Position numbers and translations under genes: made by a program. A DNA stretch of 15,585 bases from JAWLGJ01 sp041685145 (GTDB lineage: Bacteria; Pseudomonadota; Alphaproteobacteria; Rhodospirillales; Magnetospirillaceae). The notes beneath the pieces are model-generated. The model did not search any database and was not told the DNA's origin. It saw only the letters and a list, made by a program, of their open reading frames with translations. Position 1 is the first letter of the stretch, and every line of letters begins with the position of its first letter. The DNA is taken from the NCBI GenBank assembly GCA_041685145.1, contig JAWLGJ010000056.1, forward strand, positions 1-15,585, read 5' to 3'. Of this stretch, positions 8,218 to 14,177 are shown one piece after another.

Positions 8218-8238
8218 CTGTCGCGTCCGGGGACGCAA
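8210..8238 (-). promoter_or_regulatory. Candidate lysC promoter, overlapping that of ubiG
   Basis: On the minus strand TTGCGT (plus 8233-8238), a 17-bp spacer and TATGAA (plus 8210-8215) form a weak sigma-70 match. Its -10 overlaps the -10 of the ubiG candidate, so the two polymerases would exclude each other. A second GC palindrome lies in its spacer. Confidence 0.3.
8223..8236. repeat. Palindrome 2 in the lysC-ubiG intergenic region
   Basis: GCGTCC and GGACGC arms with a GG centre form a perfect 6-bp inverted repeat, inside the spacer of the lysC candidate promoter. Different in sequence from palindrome 1, so not an obvious second site for the same regulator. Confidence 0.45.
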
Positions 8239-8268
8239 GGGCGCCCCCGATCCGCTGCCGCCGAAAAC

Positions 8269-8275
8269 AAGGAGA
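8269..8275 (+). promoter_or_regulatory. ubiG ribosome binding site
   Basis: AAGGAGA five bases before the ATG at 8281. It fixes the start; the frame is open upstream, but those codons have no family similarity. Confidence 0.75.
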
Positions 8276-8280
8276 CGCGC

Positions 8281-9030
8281 ATGGTGCGCCCCGCGCCTGG
8301 TTCGGGCACGGCCTCGCCCGACGAGATCGCCCGCTTCACCGCAATGGCGGATGCGTGGTGGGATCCCGACGGCGATTTCAAGCCGCTGCACCGCTTCAAC
8401 CCCATGCGCCTGGACTACATCCGCCGGCAGGTCGCCGCGCATCTGGGCCGCGACGCCGCGGCGCCGGGGGCCTTTGCGGGCCTGAGCCTGCTGGACATCG
8501 GCTGCGGCGGCGGGCTGCTGGCGGAACCGCTGGCCGGGGCCGGCTTCGCCGTCACCGGCATCGACGCCGGCGAGAAGAACATCGCCGTCGCCCGCCTGCA
8601 CGCCGAGGGCCGCGGCGTCGCCGTCGACTACCGCGCCGCCCGCCCCGAGGATCTGTCCGGCGAGAGCTTCGACGTCGTGCTGATCATGGAGATCCTGGAA
8701 CATGTCCCCGACGTCGACGCCTTCCTCGCCGCCGCGACGGCGCGGCTCAAGCCCGGCGGCATGATCTTTTTCGCCACCGTCAACCGCACCGCCAAGGCCT
8801 ATGCGCTGGCCATCGTGGGGGCGGAATACCTGTTGCGTTGGCTGCCGCCCGGCACCCACGACTGGCACAAGTTCCTGCGCCCGTCGGAACTGGCCCGCGG
8901 CCTGCGCCGTCACGGTGTGGCGGTGCGCGACATGACCGGCATGTCCTTCGACCTGTTCCGCGACGAGTGGCGGCTGAGCGGCGACCTGGCCGTGAACTAC
9001 ATGGGTTGCGGCGTCAAGGCCGATTCCTAG
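8281..9030 (+). CDS. ubiG: Ubiquinone biosynthesis O-methyltransferase
   Basis: UbiG is the SAM-dependent methyltransferase that carries out both O-methylations in ubiquinone synthesis (2-polyprenyl-6-hydroxyphenol and 3-demethylubiquinol), peripheral to the inner membrane. It has 249 aa, the usual size. The N-terminal region has FTAMADAWWDPDGDFKPLHRFNP (19-41), the typical UbiG opening. The class I methyltransferase motif I is LDIGCGGGLL (71-80), the acidic residue after strand 2 is in GIDAGEKN, and the post-motif segment is MEILEHVPD (136-144). The UbiG-specific insertion NRTAKAY...AEYLLRWLPPGTHDWHKF (168-198) is present, with NYMG at the end. Strong SD and ATG at 8281. Divergent from lysC, a frequent alphaproteobacterial arrangement. 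Confidence 0.97.
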   Translation: MVRPAPGSGTASPDEIARFTAMADAWWDPDGDFKPLHRFNPMRLDYIRRQVAAHLGRDAAAPGAFAGLSLLDIGCGGGLLAEPLAGAGFAVTGIDAGEKNIAVARLHAEGRGVAVDYRAARPEDLSGESFDVVLIMEILEHVPDVDAFLAAATARLKPGGMIFFATVNRTAKAYALAIVGAEYLLRWLPPGTHDWHKFLRPSELARGLRRHGVAVRDMTGMSFDLFRDEWRLSGDLAVNYMGCGVKADS

Positions 9031-9093
9031 GGACGCCCCCATCGCTCCGCTACGCCGCTCGGCACCTTCCGGCGCGCTGGAAGTCGCGCCGCG

Positions 9094-9121
9094 CTTGCCG
9101 TAACCTTGGGCGCACGGCAAG
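9094..9121. repeat. Inverted repeat upstream of the small TM gene
   Basis: CTTGCCGT and ACGGCAAG arms (8 bp, perfect) enclose a 12-nt loop in the 107-bp gap after ubiG. There is no T tract, so it is not a standard terminator. The right arm abuts the ribosome binding site of the next gene, so in RNA it could form a leader hairpin; as DNA it could be an operator. Confidence 0.5.
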
Positions 9122-9137
9122 GGGGAGCCGAGGGAAT

Positions 9138-9518
9138 ATGACCTCATACGAGATGCTGATTTTCGCGATGTCGCTGCTGGCGATTTTGCTCGGCAGCATC
9201 GGCGTGCTGTTTCTGTGGCGCGACATCGCGCGCCAGCGGCGGCTGCGGCGCCAGCGGGAGGATGCCTGCCAGCCCGACATCGAGGCGCACTGCGCGAAAG
9301 TCGACGGCACCGTCTTCCTCGTGCTTCGCAATATTGGCGGCGGCGTCGCCTATGACATCGACGTCGATCTGGCGCCGCGCCGGCAGGGGGCGGAGCGGCT
9401 GCCGCCCGGAAAGCGCATCAAGCTGCGGCCCGAAGCCGCCTTGCCGCCCGAGGTGACCATCCGCTGGCGAAGCCGCGAAGGCCGCCACCATCAACGGCAG
9501 TTTCGCCTCGCGGCCTGA
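9138..9518 (+). CDS. Small single-TM protein of unknown function
   Basis: No family is recognised. The product has 126 aa. Residues 6-26 form one hydrophobic helix, followed at once by a basic run (RQRRLRRQR, 32-40). By the positive-inside rule this puts the N terminus outside and the C-terminal domain of about 85 residues in the cytoplasm. That domain has alternating beta-like stretches and LRNIGGGVAYDIDVDL (63-78), a pattern seen in small Ig-like domains; this is a loose resemblance only. Two cysteines (C44, C52) lie after the basic run. The ATG at 9138 has GAGGGA three bases upstream and GGGGGAG further up. It lies 107 bp after ubiG in the same direction and 88 bp before an exported-protein gene whose leader it resembles. 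Third-position GC and the clear SD support a real gene. Confidence 0.75.
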   Translation: MTSYEMLIFAMSLLAILLGSIGVLFLWRDIARQRRLRRQREDACQPDIEAHCAKVDGTVFLVLRNIGGGVAYDIDVDLAPRRQGAERLPPGKRIKLRPEAALPPEVTIRWRSREGRHHQRQFRLAA

Positions 9519-9523
9519 TCGCG

Positions 9524-9539
9524 CCCGCCCCCCGGCGGG
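9524..9539. repeat. GC hairpin after the small TM gene
   Basis: CCCGCC and GGCGGG arms with a CCCC loop, six bases after the stop codon. It is followed by AATTCCTT rather than a T run, so at most it aids the next hairpin. Confidence 0.4.
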
Positions 9540-9547
9540 AATTCCTT

Positions 9548-9567
9548 GCGCCGGCAGCGGCGCTTTT
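9548..9567 (+). terminator. Candidate intrinsic terminator or attenuator
   Basis: GCGCCG and CGGCGC arms around a 4-nt loop (GCAG), a perfect 6-bp GC stem followed directly by TTTT. The short T run suggests partial termination. Only 39 bp remain before the next start codon, with no visible promoter there. Confidence 0.55.
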
Positions 9568-9606
9568 GCGACCATCGCCCGCGACAGACAAGGGGGGGGA
9601 ACCGAG

Positions 9607-10617
9607 GTGCGAGGCATTACCGCCGCCGTCGCGGCGCTGACGGCCCTGGCCGGGGTTGGCCTGGGGATCGTTCCCAGCCGCGCCGCCGAGATCGAGACCT
9701 TCACCGCCGGCCACTGGCAAGGCGCCGCCTTCAACGCCGACAATGGCGGCTTCAGCCACTGCACCGTCTATGCCGGCCATGACAACGGCTTCCTGCTGGG
9801 CCTGTCGATGGGGCGCGGCGGCGCCTGGGCAATGGACCTCGTCAACGAGGATTGGAGCCTCAGCCCCGGCGCGTCCTTCGCCGCCTCGATCCAGGTCGAC
9901 GGCGGCCCGGTCCTGGACGTCGAGGGCATCGCCGCCGCCAGCGGCCATGCGCGAATGCCCCTGCCCGATTCCGACTCGCTGGACTATGCCCTGCGCCAGG
10001 GGCGGGCCCTGCATGTGGTGGCGCAGGGACAAAGGCTGTCCTTCACCCTTGCCGGCAGCCGCCGCGCCCTGGAGGCGCTGAAGGAGTGCGTGGACCGCCA
10101 AAGCCGGGCCACGGACACGGCACGGGGCGGCGCGCCCGAGGAAGGGGCCGTCGCCTTTGCCGTCGGCGTGCTGCGCGCCATGACCGACAAGGAGGTGGAC
10201 CTCCTCGACCGTGGCAGCCTGGAGGGGCCGCTGGCCCGCCACGCGGCGGTGTGGCGCTGGGAGGATGTAATGGGGGTGCTCGACGTGGTGCCGCCAGGGG
10301 CGGCGCCGGATATCGGCGCGGTGGCCAAGTCGCTGGTCGCGGCGGACCGGGGCAACTGCAACGGCACCTTCGACGCCGGCGAGATCGAGGCGCCGGCCGA
10401 CCGCGGGCCGCCGGCCCTGCGCCTGTTCACCGCCTGCGGCAACGGCAACGCCGCGGCGGGCTTCTACCTCGCCTATCAGATCCTGGCGCTGCAGGACGGA
10501 TCGTTCTTCATCGTCGGCCACTGGTCGCTGAAAGACGGCGACAGCGACGGCGCCGCCGCCCGCACCGCCGACGCCGATTTCCGCGCCGCCCTGGTACGGG
10601 TTCACGGCGGCGACTAG
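9607..10617 (+). CDS. Exported four-cysteine protein, paralogue A
   Basis: Function unknown. The product has 336 aa. Residues 1-27 look like a Sec signal peptide (hydrophobic 4-22, SRA-A before EIETF), so the mature protein is probably periplasmic or secreted. The mature part has an N-terminal module (about 28-105, with F..G.W.GAAF, FSHC..YA and WSL), a middle part, and a C-terminal module (about 180-330, with AAVWR, AADRG.C.G, GPPALR and YQILALQDG..F..GH). It has exactly four cysteines, C52, C161, C251 and C277, consistent with two disulfides. The gene at 11306 is a clear full-length paralogue with the same cysteines. The GTG at 9607 is chosen because a run of eight G (9592-9599) forms the SD and the signal peptide starts there; no ATG is available. 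It faces the DUF1178 gene tail to tail, 38 bp away. Confidence 0.85.
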   Translation: MRGITAAVAALTALAGVGLGIVPSRAAEIETFTAGHWQGAAFNADNGGFSHCTVYAGHDNGFLLGLSMGRGGAWAMDLVNEDWSLSPGASFAASIQVDGGPVLDVEGIAAASGHARMPLPDSDSLDYALRQGRALHVVAQGQRLSFTLAGSRRALEALKECVDRQSRATDTARGGAPEEGAVAFAVGVLRAMTDKEVDLLDRGSLEGPLARHAAVWRWEDVMGVLDVVPPGAAPDIGAVAKSLVAADRGNCNGTFDAGEIEAPADRGPPALRLFTACGNGNAAAGFYLAYQILALQDGSFFIVGHWSLKDGDSDGAAARTADADFRAALVRVHGGD

Positions 10618-10655
10618 GCCGTTGCCGTGCCCGCCGCCACCATTCGCCAGGAGTG

Positions 10656-11111
10656 CTAGGAGTCGGTGCGCGGCCAGGGAATGCGGGCGACGGCGATGCC
10701 CTCCCCCTCCAGCGCCTCGGCCTCCTCGGTTGTCGCCTCGCCGTAGATCGGCCGCGCCTCGACCTCGCCGTAGTGGATGCGCCGTGCCTCCTCGGGAAAA
10801 CGTTCGCCGACCGGCTCGCAGGTGGCCTCGACATGGCGCCGCAATTCCGTCAGCAGGGCGCGCAGGCGGGCCGCCCCGGCGGGCGGGGCCTGCGGCGGCG
10901 GCGATTCGCTGGCGGCCGGATCGGTGGCGGCCGGCGCCGGGGCGCCGCCGCGCACCACCGCCGGGGCCATCGGTGCCTTGACGATATCCACCGCCCCGCA
11001 GGACGGGCAGGCGATGGCGCCCGCCGCCGCCTGGGCCTCGAAGGCGGCGCCGTCGCGGAACCAGGCCTCGAAGCGGTGGTCGTGCGGGCATCTGAGCGTG
11101 AACAGGATCAT
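10656..11111 (-). CDS. DUF1178 family protein
   Basis: Small conserved alphaproteobacterial and betaproteobacterial protein of unknown function. It has 151 aa. It starts MILFTLRCPHDHRFEAWF, the typical DUF1178 opening. C8 and H12 together with C35-P-S-C38 make a probable zinc ribbon. The middle (about 50-85) is an Ala/Pro-rich linker. The C terminus has VGERFPEEARRIHYGE and RPIYGEATTEEAEALEGEGI, the family's most conserved part. The ATG at 11111 is preceded by AAAGG at good distance; an in-frame start ten codons earlier lacks family support. DUF1178 genes are often found near ubiG in alphaproteobacteria (from memory), which fits. Here it lies on the strand opposite both paralogous exported-protein genes that flank it. 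Confidence 0.92.
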   Translation of the reverse strand: MILFTLRCPHDHRFEAWFRDGAAFEAQAAAGAIACPSCGAVDIVKAPMAPAVVRGGAPAPAATDPAASESPPPQAPPAGAARLRALLTELRRHVEATCEPVGERFPEEARRIHYGEVEARPIYGEATTEEAEALEGEGIAVARIPWPRTDS

Positions 11112-11305
11112 GGCCGAACCTTTACCTACGCCGCAGGGCATGTCCAGCGGCTAGGAATATGTGCTTACTTGACCGCGCCCAATCATGCCCCGGGCGCTGG
11201 AAAACGAAACGGACGCGCCTGCTGGAGTTCCCGCCTCACTTGCGGCGCCGGGCCGGGTGCTCCACCATGCCTCCGGAAAGCAACAAAAGAGAGAGTGGGA
11301 GTAAC
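11112..11305. other. Divergent intergenic region between DUF1178 and paralogue B
   Basis: 194 bp holding the start signals of two divergent genes. The plus strand is open from 11159 in the frame of paralogue B, but those codons encode a Cys/Arg-rich stretch before the signal peptide and are not believed coding. A GGGAG site at 11297-11301 precedes the GTG at 11306. No convincing sigma-70 promoter was found; base composition is less GC-rich than the neighbouring genes. Confidence 0.5.
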
Positions 11306-12331
11306 GTGCCGCACCGCCCAATCACCGCGCTCATCACGCTGGCGATTCTCGCCGTCACCGCCGCCGCCCATGCCGTCGAGATCGAGCGCTTCGCTGTTGG
11401 GGAATGGCGGGGAGCGGCCTTCAGCCAACTCGATGAGGGGACTTTCAGCCACTGCGCCATTTATGCCAGCCACGATGATTACGTCCTGGGGTTCTTCAAG
11501 GGCACTGGTGAGACCTGGAACATCGACCTTCGGCGGACGGACTGGAGCCTGCCCCGCCCGGGCCCCGGCGTTGCGGTCCCGCTCACGCTCCAGGTGGACA
11601 CTCAAACTCCCCACGACACCAAGGGCCTGGTCGTAGGCATCAATCAAACCCGCATCACGCTGCCGAGCGGCGAGGCGCTGATAGCGGCCATTCGCGGCGG
11701 CCGTGAGCTTTACGCCATCGTGGATGGCAAGATCTTTGCTTTTTCCCTGAAGGGGAGCAATGCCGCGCTTGGGGCCATCGCGGACTGCGTCGCGCGCAAT
11801 CGGGATCACCGGCCCAAGGCGTTCGCGACGCCCGCCGACGGGCAGCAGCAACGGGCGGCGCATTTCGCCGATGCGGTGCTGCAGGAGATGGATGGGCAGG
11901 AGGCGCTCCTTCTGGACAAGGAGGCCTGGGGCCCGGGCTTCGCCCACTATGCGGCGGTCTGGCGCCGAAACGGCGTCACAGGCGGCGTCCAAGAGGTGCC
12001 GACCGGCGCCGCCCGGCACTTCGGACACGTCGCCGAGGGCGTGGCGGCGGCGGACCGGGGCCGGTGTAGCGGGGATTACGATGCCTATGAGGTCGATCCA
12101 CCGGCGGACGACGGCCCACCGGCGATCCGCTTTTACAGCACGTGTTTCCAGACCGACAGGCCGTCCTTTTTTGCCCTCTACCAAATCCTCGGCCTGCAAG
12201 ATGGAACCCATTTCGTTATCGGGCATCGGGTGACCGAGGGTGCGGAACGGGCCCGCCGCGCGGCAGAGGCGGACGCCGATTTCCGCGCCGCCCTGATGCG
12301 AGCCTTCCCTCCTCCGGGGGGCGGCGAGTAG
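11306..12331 (+). CDS. Exported four-cysteine protein, paralogue B
   Basis: Function unknown; full-length paralogue of the protein at 9607. The product has 341 aa. Residues 1-23 form a signal peptide ending AAAHA before VEIERF. The mature part repeats the landmarks of paralogue A: EIE.F..G.W.GAAF, FSHC.IYA, WSL, AAVWR, AADRG.C.G, PPAIR, YQILGLQDG..F..GH and DADFRAAL.R. Its only cysteines, C50, C161, C254 and C280, match those of A in position and spacing. The conservation by eye is strongest in the C-terminal 130 residues (about half identical, not computed). The GTG at 11306 has GGGAG four bases upstream; an ATG at 11267 lacks an SD and would bury the signal peptide. Codons contain visibly more A and T at third positions than gene A. 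A tandem duplication older than, or interrupted by, the DUF1178 gene is inferred. Confidence 0.85.
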   Translation: MPHRPITALITLAILAVTAAAHAVEIERFAVGEWRGAAFSQLDEGTFSHCAIYASHDDYVLGFFKGTGETWNIDLRRTDWSLPRPGPGVAVPLTLQVDTQTPHDTKGLVVGINQTRITLPSGEALIAAIRGGRELYAIVDGKIFAFSLKGSNAALGAIADCVARNRDHRPKAFATPADGQQQRAAHFADAVLQEMDGQEALLLDKEAWGPGFAHYAAVWRRNGVTGGVQEVPTGAARHFGHVAEGVAAADRGRCSGDYDAYEVDPPADDGPPAIRFYSTCFQTDRPSFFALYQILGLQDGTHFVIGHRVTEGAERARRAAEADADFRAALMRAFPPPGGGE

Positions 12332-12363
12332 GCGAGGAGCCGTTCAGGGTGGGCGGTGGGCAT

Positions 12364-12393
12364 AAGCCAACTGGCTTGGCCATGTTGCCATGG
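12364..12393. repeat. Two adjacent inverted repeats before the FAD oxidoreductase gene
   Basis: AAGCCA-AC-TGGCTT (12364-12377) is followed after two bases by CCATG-TTGC-CATGG (12380-12393), within the 184-bp gap between paralogue B and the oxidoreductase. No T tract follows, so it is not a clear terminator. The rest of the gap shows no convincing promoter pair. Confidence 0.4.
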
Positions 12394-12504
12394 GGCGAGG
12401 CCATACTCGAACGGCTGACCGCCGTCCGGCTTGACCCGCCGCGCAAAAGCGACTTCCCTGGATACGAGGCGCCTTGGCTGCGGCACCCGGTGGGCGCAAC
12501 CTGC

Positions 12505-12508
12505 GGAG
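12505..12508 (+). promoter_or_regulatory. RBS deciding the FAD oxidoreductase start
   Basis: GGAG seven bases before the TTG at 12516. An earlier in-frame TTG at 12474 has no comparable site. Confidence 0.5.
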
Positions 12509-12515
12509 ACATCTT

Positions 12516-14177
12516 TTGAACACATCTTCGCCTGCTTCCGGCAGCGCCGCGCCGACGGCATCCGCACGACGCACGGTGGCGATCATCGGTGCCGGCCCGG
12601 CGGGTCTGACGGCCGCCCTGGAACTGCTGCGGCGGTCCGATTTCACGCCGCTGGTGCTGGAGGCCTCCGAAACCGTGGGCGGCATTTCGCGGACGGTGGT
12701 GCATGATGGCAACCGCATGGACATCGGCGGCCACCGCTTCTTTTCCAAGTCCGACTGGGTGATGGACTGGTGGCGCGGCATCCTGCCCATCGCCGCGCCC
12801 GAGGACGCGAACGCGGCCGTGCGCATCACCTACCAGAACCGCAGCCGCGACGTCGCCGTGGCGCCGCCGTCGGCGGACGGCGAGGCCGGGGACAGAGTCA
12901 TGCTGGTGCGCCGGCGCCTGTCGCGGATTTATTACCTGCGCCGCTTTTTCGACTATCCGGTCAAGCTGAACCTCAACACGGTGCGCAATCTGGGCCTGGC
13001 GCGCATGGCCCGCATCGGCGCCAGCTATGCCTGGGCCCGCGCCTTTCCGCGGCGGCCGGAACGCTCGCTGGAGGACTTCCTGATCAACCGCTTCGGCCGG
13101 GCGCTCTACGAGACCTTCTTCAGGGACTACACCGAGAAGGTCTGGGGCGTGCCCTGCACCGAGATCAGCGCCGAATGGGGGGCGCAGCGCATCAAGGGCC
13201 TGGACGTCGGCAAGGCGCTGCGGCACGCCCTGCGCCAGACCCTGCGCGCCGGGCGCGACGACACGGCGCAGAAGCGGGTGCAAACCAGCCTCATCGAACG
13301 CTTCCTGTACCCCAAGCACGGGCCCGGCCAGCTTTGGGAGGAGGTGGCCCGGCGCGTCGAGGCGGGCGGCGGCCGGGTGCTGTTCGGCCATGCCGTCGTC
13401 GGGCTGGACCTCGACGCCGGCGGGCGGGCGACGCGCGTGCGTGTGCGGCGCCCGGACGGCGCCGAGGAATCGCTGGCCGCCGATTGGGTGCTGTCGTCGA
13501 TGCCGGTCAAGGATCTGGTGGCGGGCCTGCGCCCGGCGCCGCCGCCGGCCGTGGCCGAGGTCGCCGCCGCCCTTCCCTATCGCGATTTCCTCACCGTCGG
13601 GCTGCTGCTGCGCCGCATGAAGGGCGGCGACGCCCCCAACGGGATGCCGCCCGACAACTGGATCTATGTCCAGGAACACGACGTGCGCGTGGGCCGGTTG
13701 CAGATCTTCAACAACTGGAGCCCGGGCATGGTGCGCGACCCCGACACCATCTGGATCGGGCTGGAATATTTCTGCCGCGAGGGCGACGATTTGTGGCGGA
13801 TGGCGGACGACGCCCTGATCGCCTTCGCCGCCGGGGAATTGGAGACCATCGGCCTGGCGGCGGCCGGCGACGTGCTGACGGGAACGGTGGTACGGATGCC
13901 CAAGGCCTATCCGGCCTATTTCGGCGCCTATGAACGCTTCGACACCGTGCGCGCCCATCTCGACGCCATCCCCAACCTGTTCCTGGTCGGCCGCAACGGG
14001 ATGCACCGCTACAACAACCAGGACCACTCGATGCTCACCGCCAGGATCGCCGTCGACAAGATCATCGCCGGCGACACCGACAAGGCGGCGCTGTGGGCGG
14101 TCAATGTCGACGATTCCTATCACGAGGAAGGGCCGGCGCCCGAGCCCGCCGCGACGCCGGCCGCACAGGCGCCATGA
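12516..14177 (+). CDS. FAD-dependent oxidoreductase (amine-oxidase / UGM-like fold)
   Basis: Flavoprotein of the broad amine oxidase / protoporphyrinogen oxidase-like group that also resembles UDP-galactopyranose mutase. The substrate is unknown. It has 553 aa from the TTG at 12516. The Rossmann motif GAGPAG is at 25-30, the ribose-binding acid E49 is in VLEASETVGGISRT, and GGHRFFSKS (71-79) follows, typical of this subgroup. Further landmarks are YTEKVWGVP, FLYPKHGPGQLWEEV and a C-terminal FAD-binding segment LFLVGRNGMHRYNNQDHSM (about residue 488 onward). The end has WAVNVDDSYHEE and a short Pro/Ala tail. Such enzymes often sit beside GtrA-like, GT2 or GT-C genes in alphaproteobacteria (from memory). 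Here the TGA overlaps the ATG of a polytopic membrane protein (ATGA), implying translational coupling and a joint role, perhaps in envelope glycan or lipid modification. Family call secure, reaction not. Confidence 0.88.
   Translation: MNTSSPASGSAAPTASARRTVAIIGAGPAGLTAALELLRRSDFTPLVLEASETVGGISRTVVHDGNRMDIGGHRFFSKSDWVMDWWRGILPIAAPEDANAAVRITYQNRSRDVAVAPPSADGEAGDRVMLVRRRLSRIYYLRRFFDYPVKLNLNTVRNLGLARMARIGASYAWARAFPRRPERSLEDFLINRFGRALYETFFRDYTEKVWGVPCTEISAEWGAQRIKGLDVGKALRHALRQTLRAGRDDTAQKRVQTSLIERFLYPKHGPGQLWEEVARRVEAGGGRVLFGHAVVGLDLDAGGRATRVRVRRPDGAEESLAADWVLSSMPVKDLVAGLRPAPPPAVAEVAAALPYRDFLTVGLLLRRMKGGDAPNGMPPDNWIYVQEHDVRVGRLQIFNNWSPGMVRDPDTIWIGLEYFCREGDDLWRMADDALIAFAAGELETIGLAAAGDVLTGTVVRMPKAYPAYFGAYERFDTVRAHLDAIPNLFLVGRNGMHRYNNQDHSMLTARIAVDKIIAGDTDKAALWAVNVDDSYHEEGPAPEPAATPAAQAP

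Noticed and set aside
6305..8485. 726-codon plus-strand frame through the oxidoreductase and lysC into the start of ubiG
   Set aside because: Shadow frame: lysC and the oxidoreductase are unmistakable on the minus strand, and the frame runs through the intergenic promoter region.
10618..10655. Bidirectional terminator between paralogue A and DUF1178
   Set aside because: The 38-bp convergent gap has no inverted repeat or T tract.
9418..11091. 557-codon minus-strand frame opposite paralogue A
   Set aside because: The plus strand has a signal peptide, a paralogue with conserved cysteines and a good SD. The minus frame also overlaps DUF1178 in another phase.
11112..11200. Promoter for DUF1178 (TTGGGC, 17 bp, TATTCC on the minus strand)
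   Set aside because: The -10 match is only 3/6 and nothing else supports it; too weak to report as a feature.
11159..11305. Upstream extension of paralogue B by 49 codons
   Set aside because: The extension is Cys/Arg-rich, lacks an RBS and would place the hydrophobic signal sequence internally. The GTG at 11306 has an SD and aligns with paralogue A.
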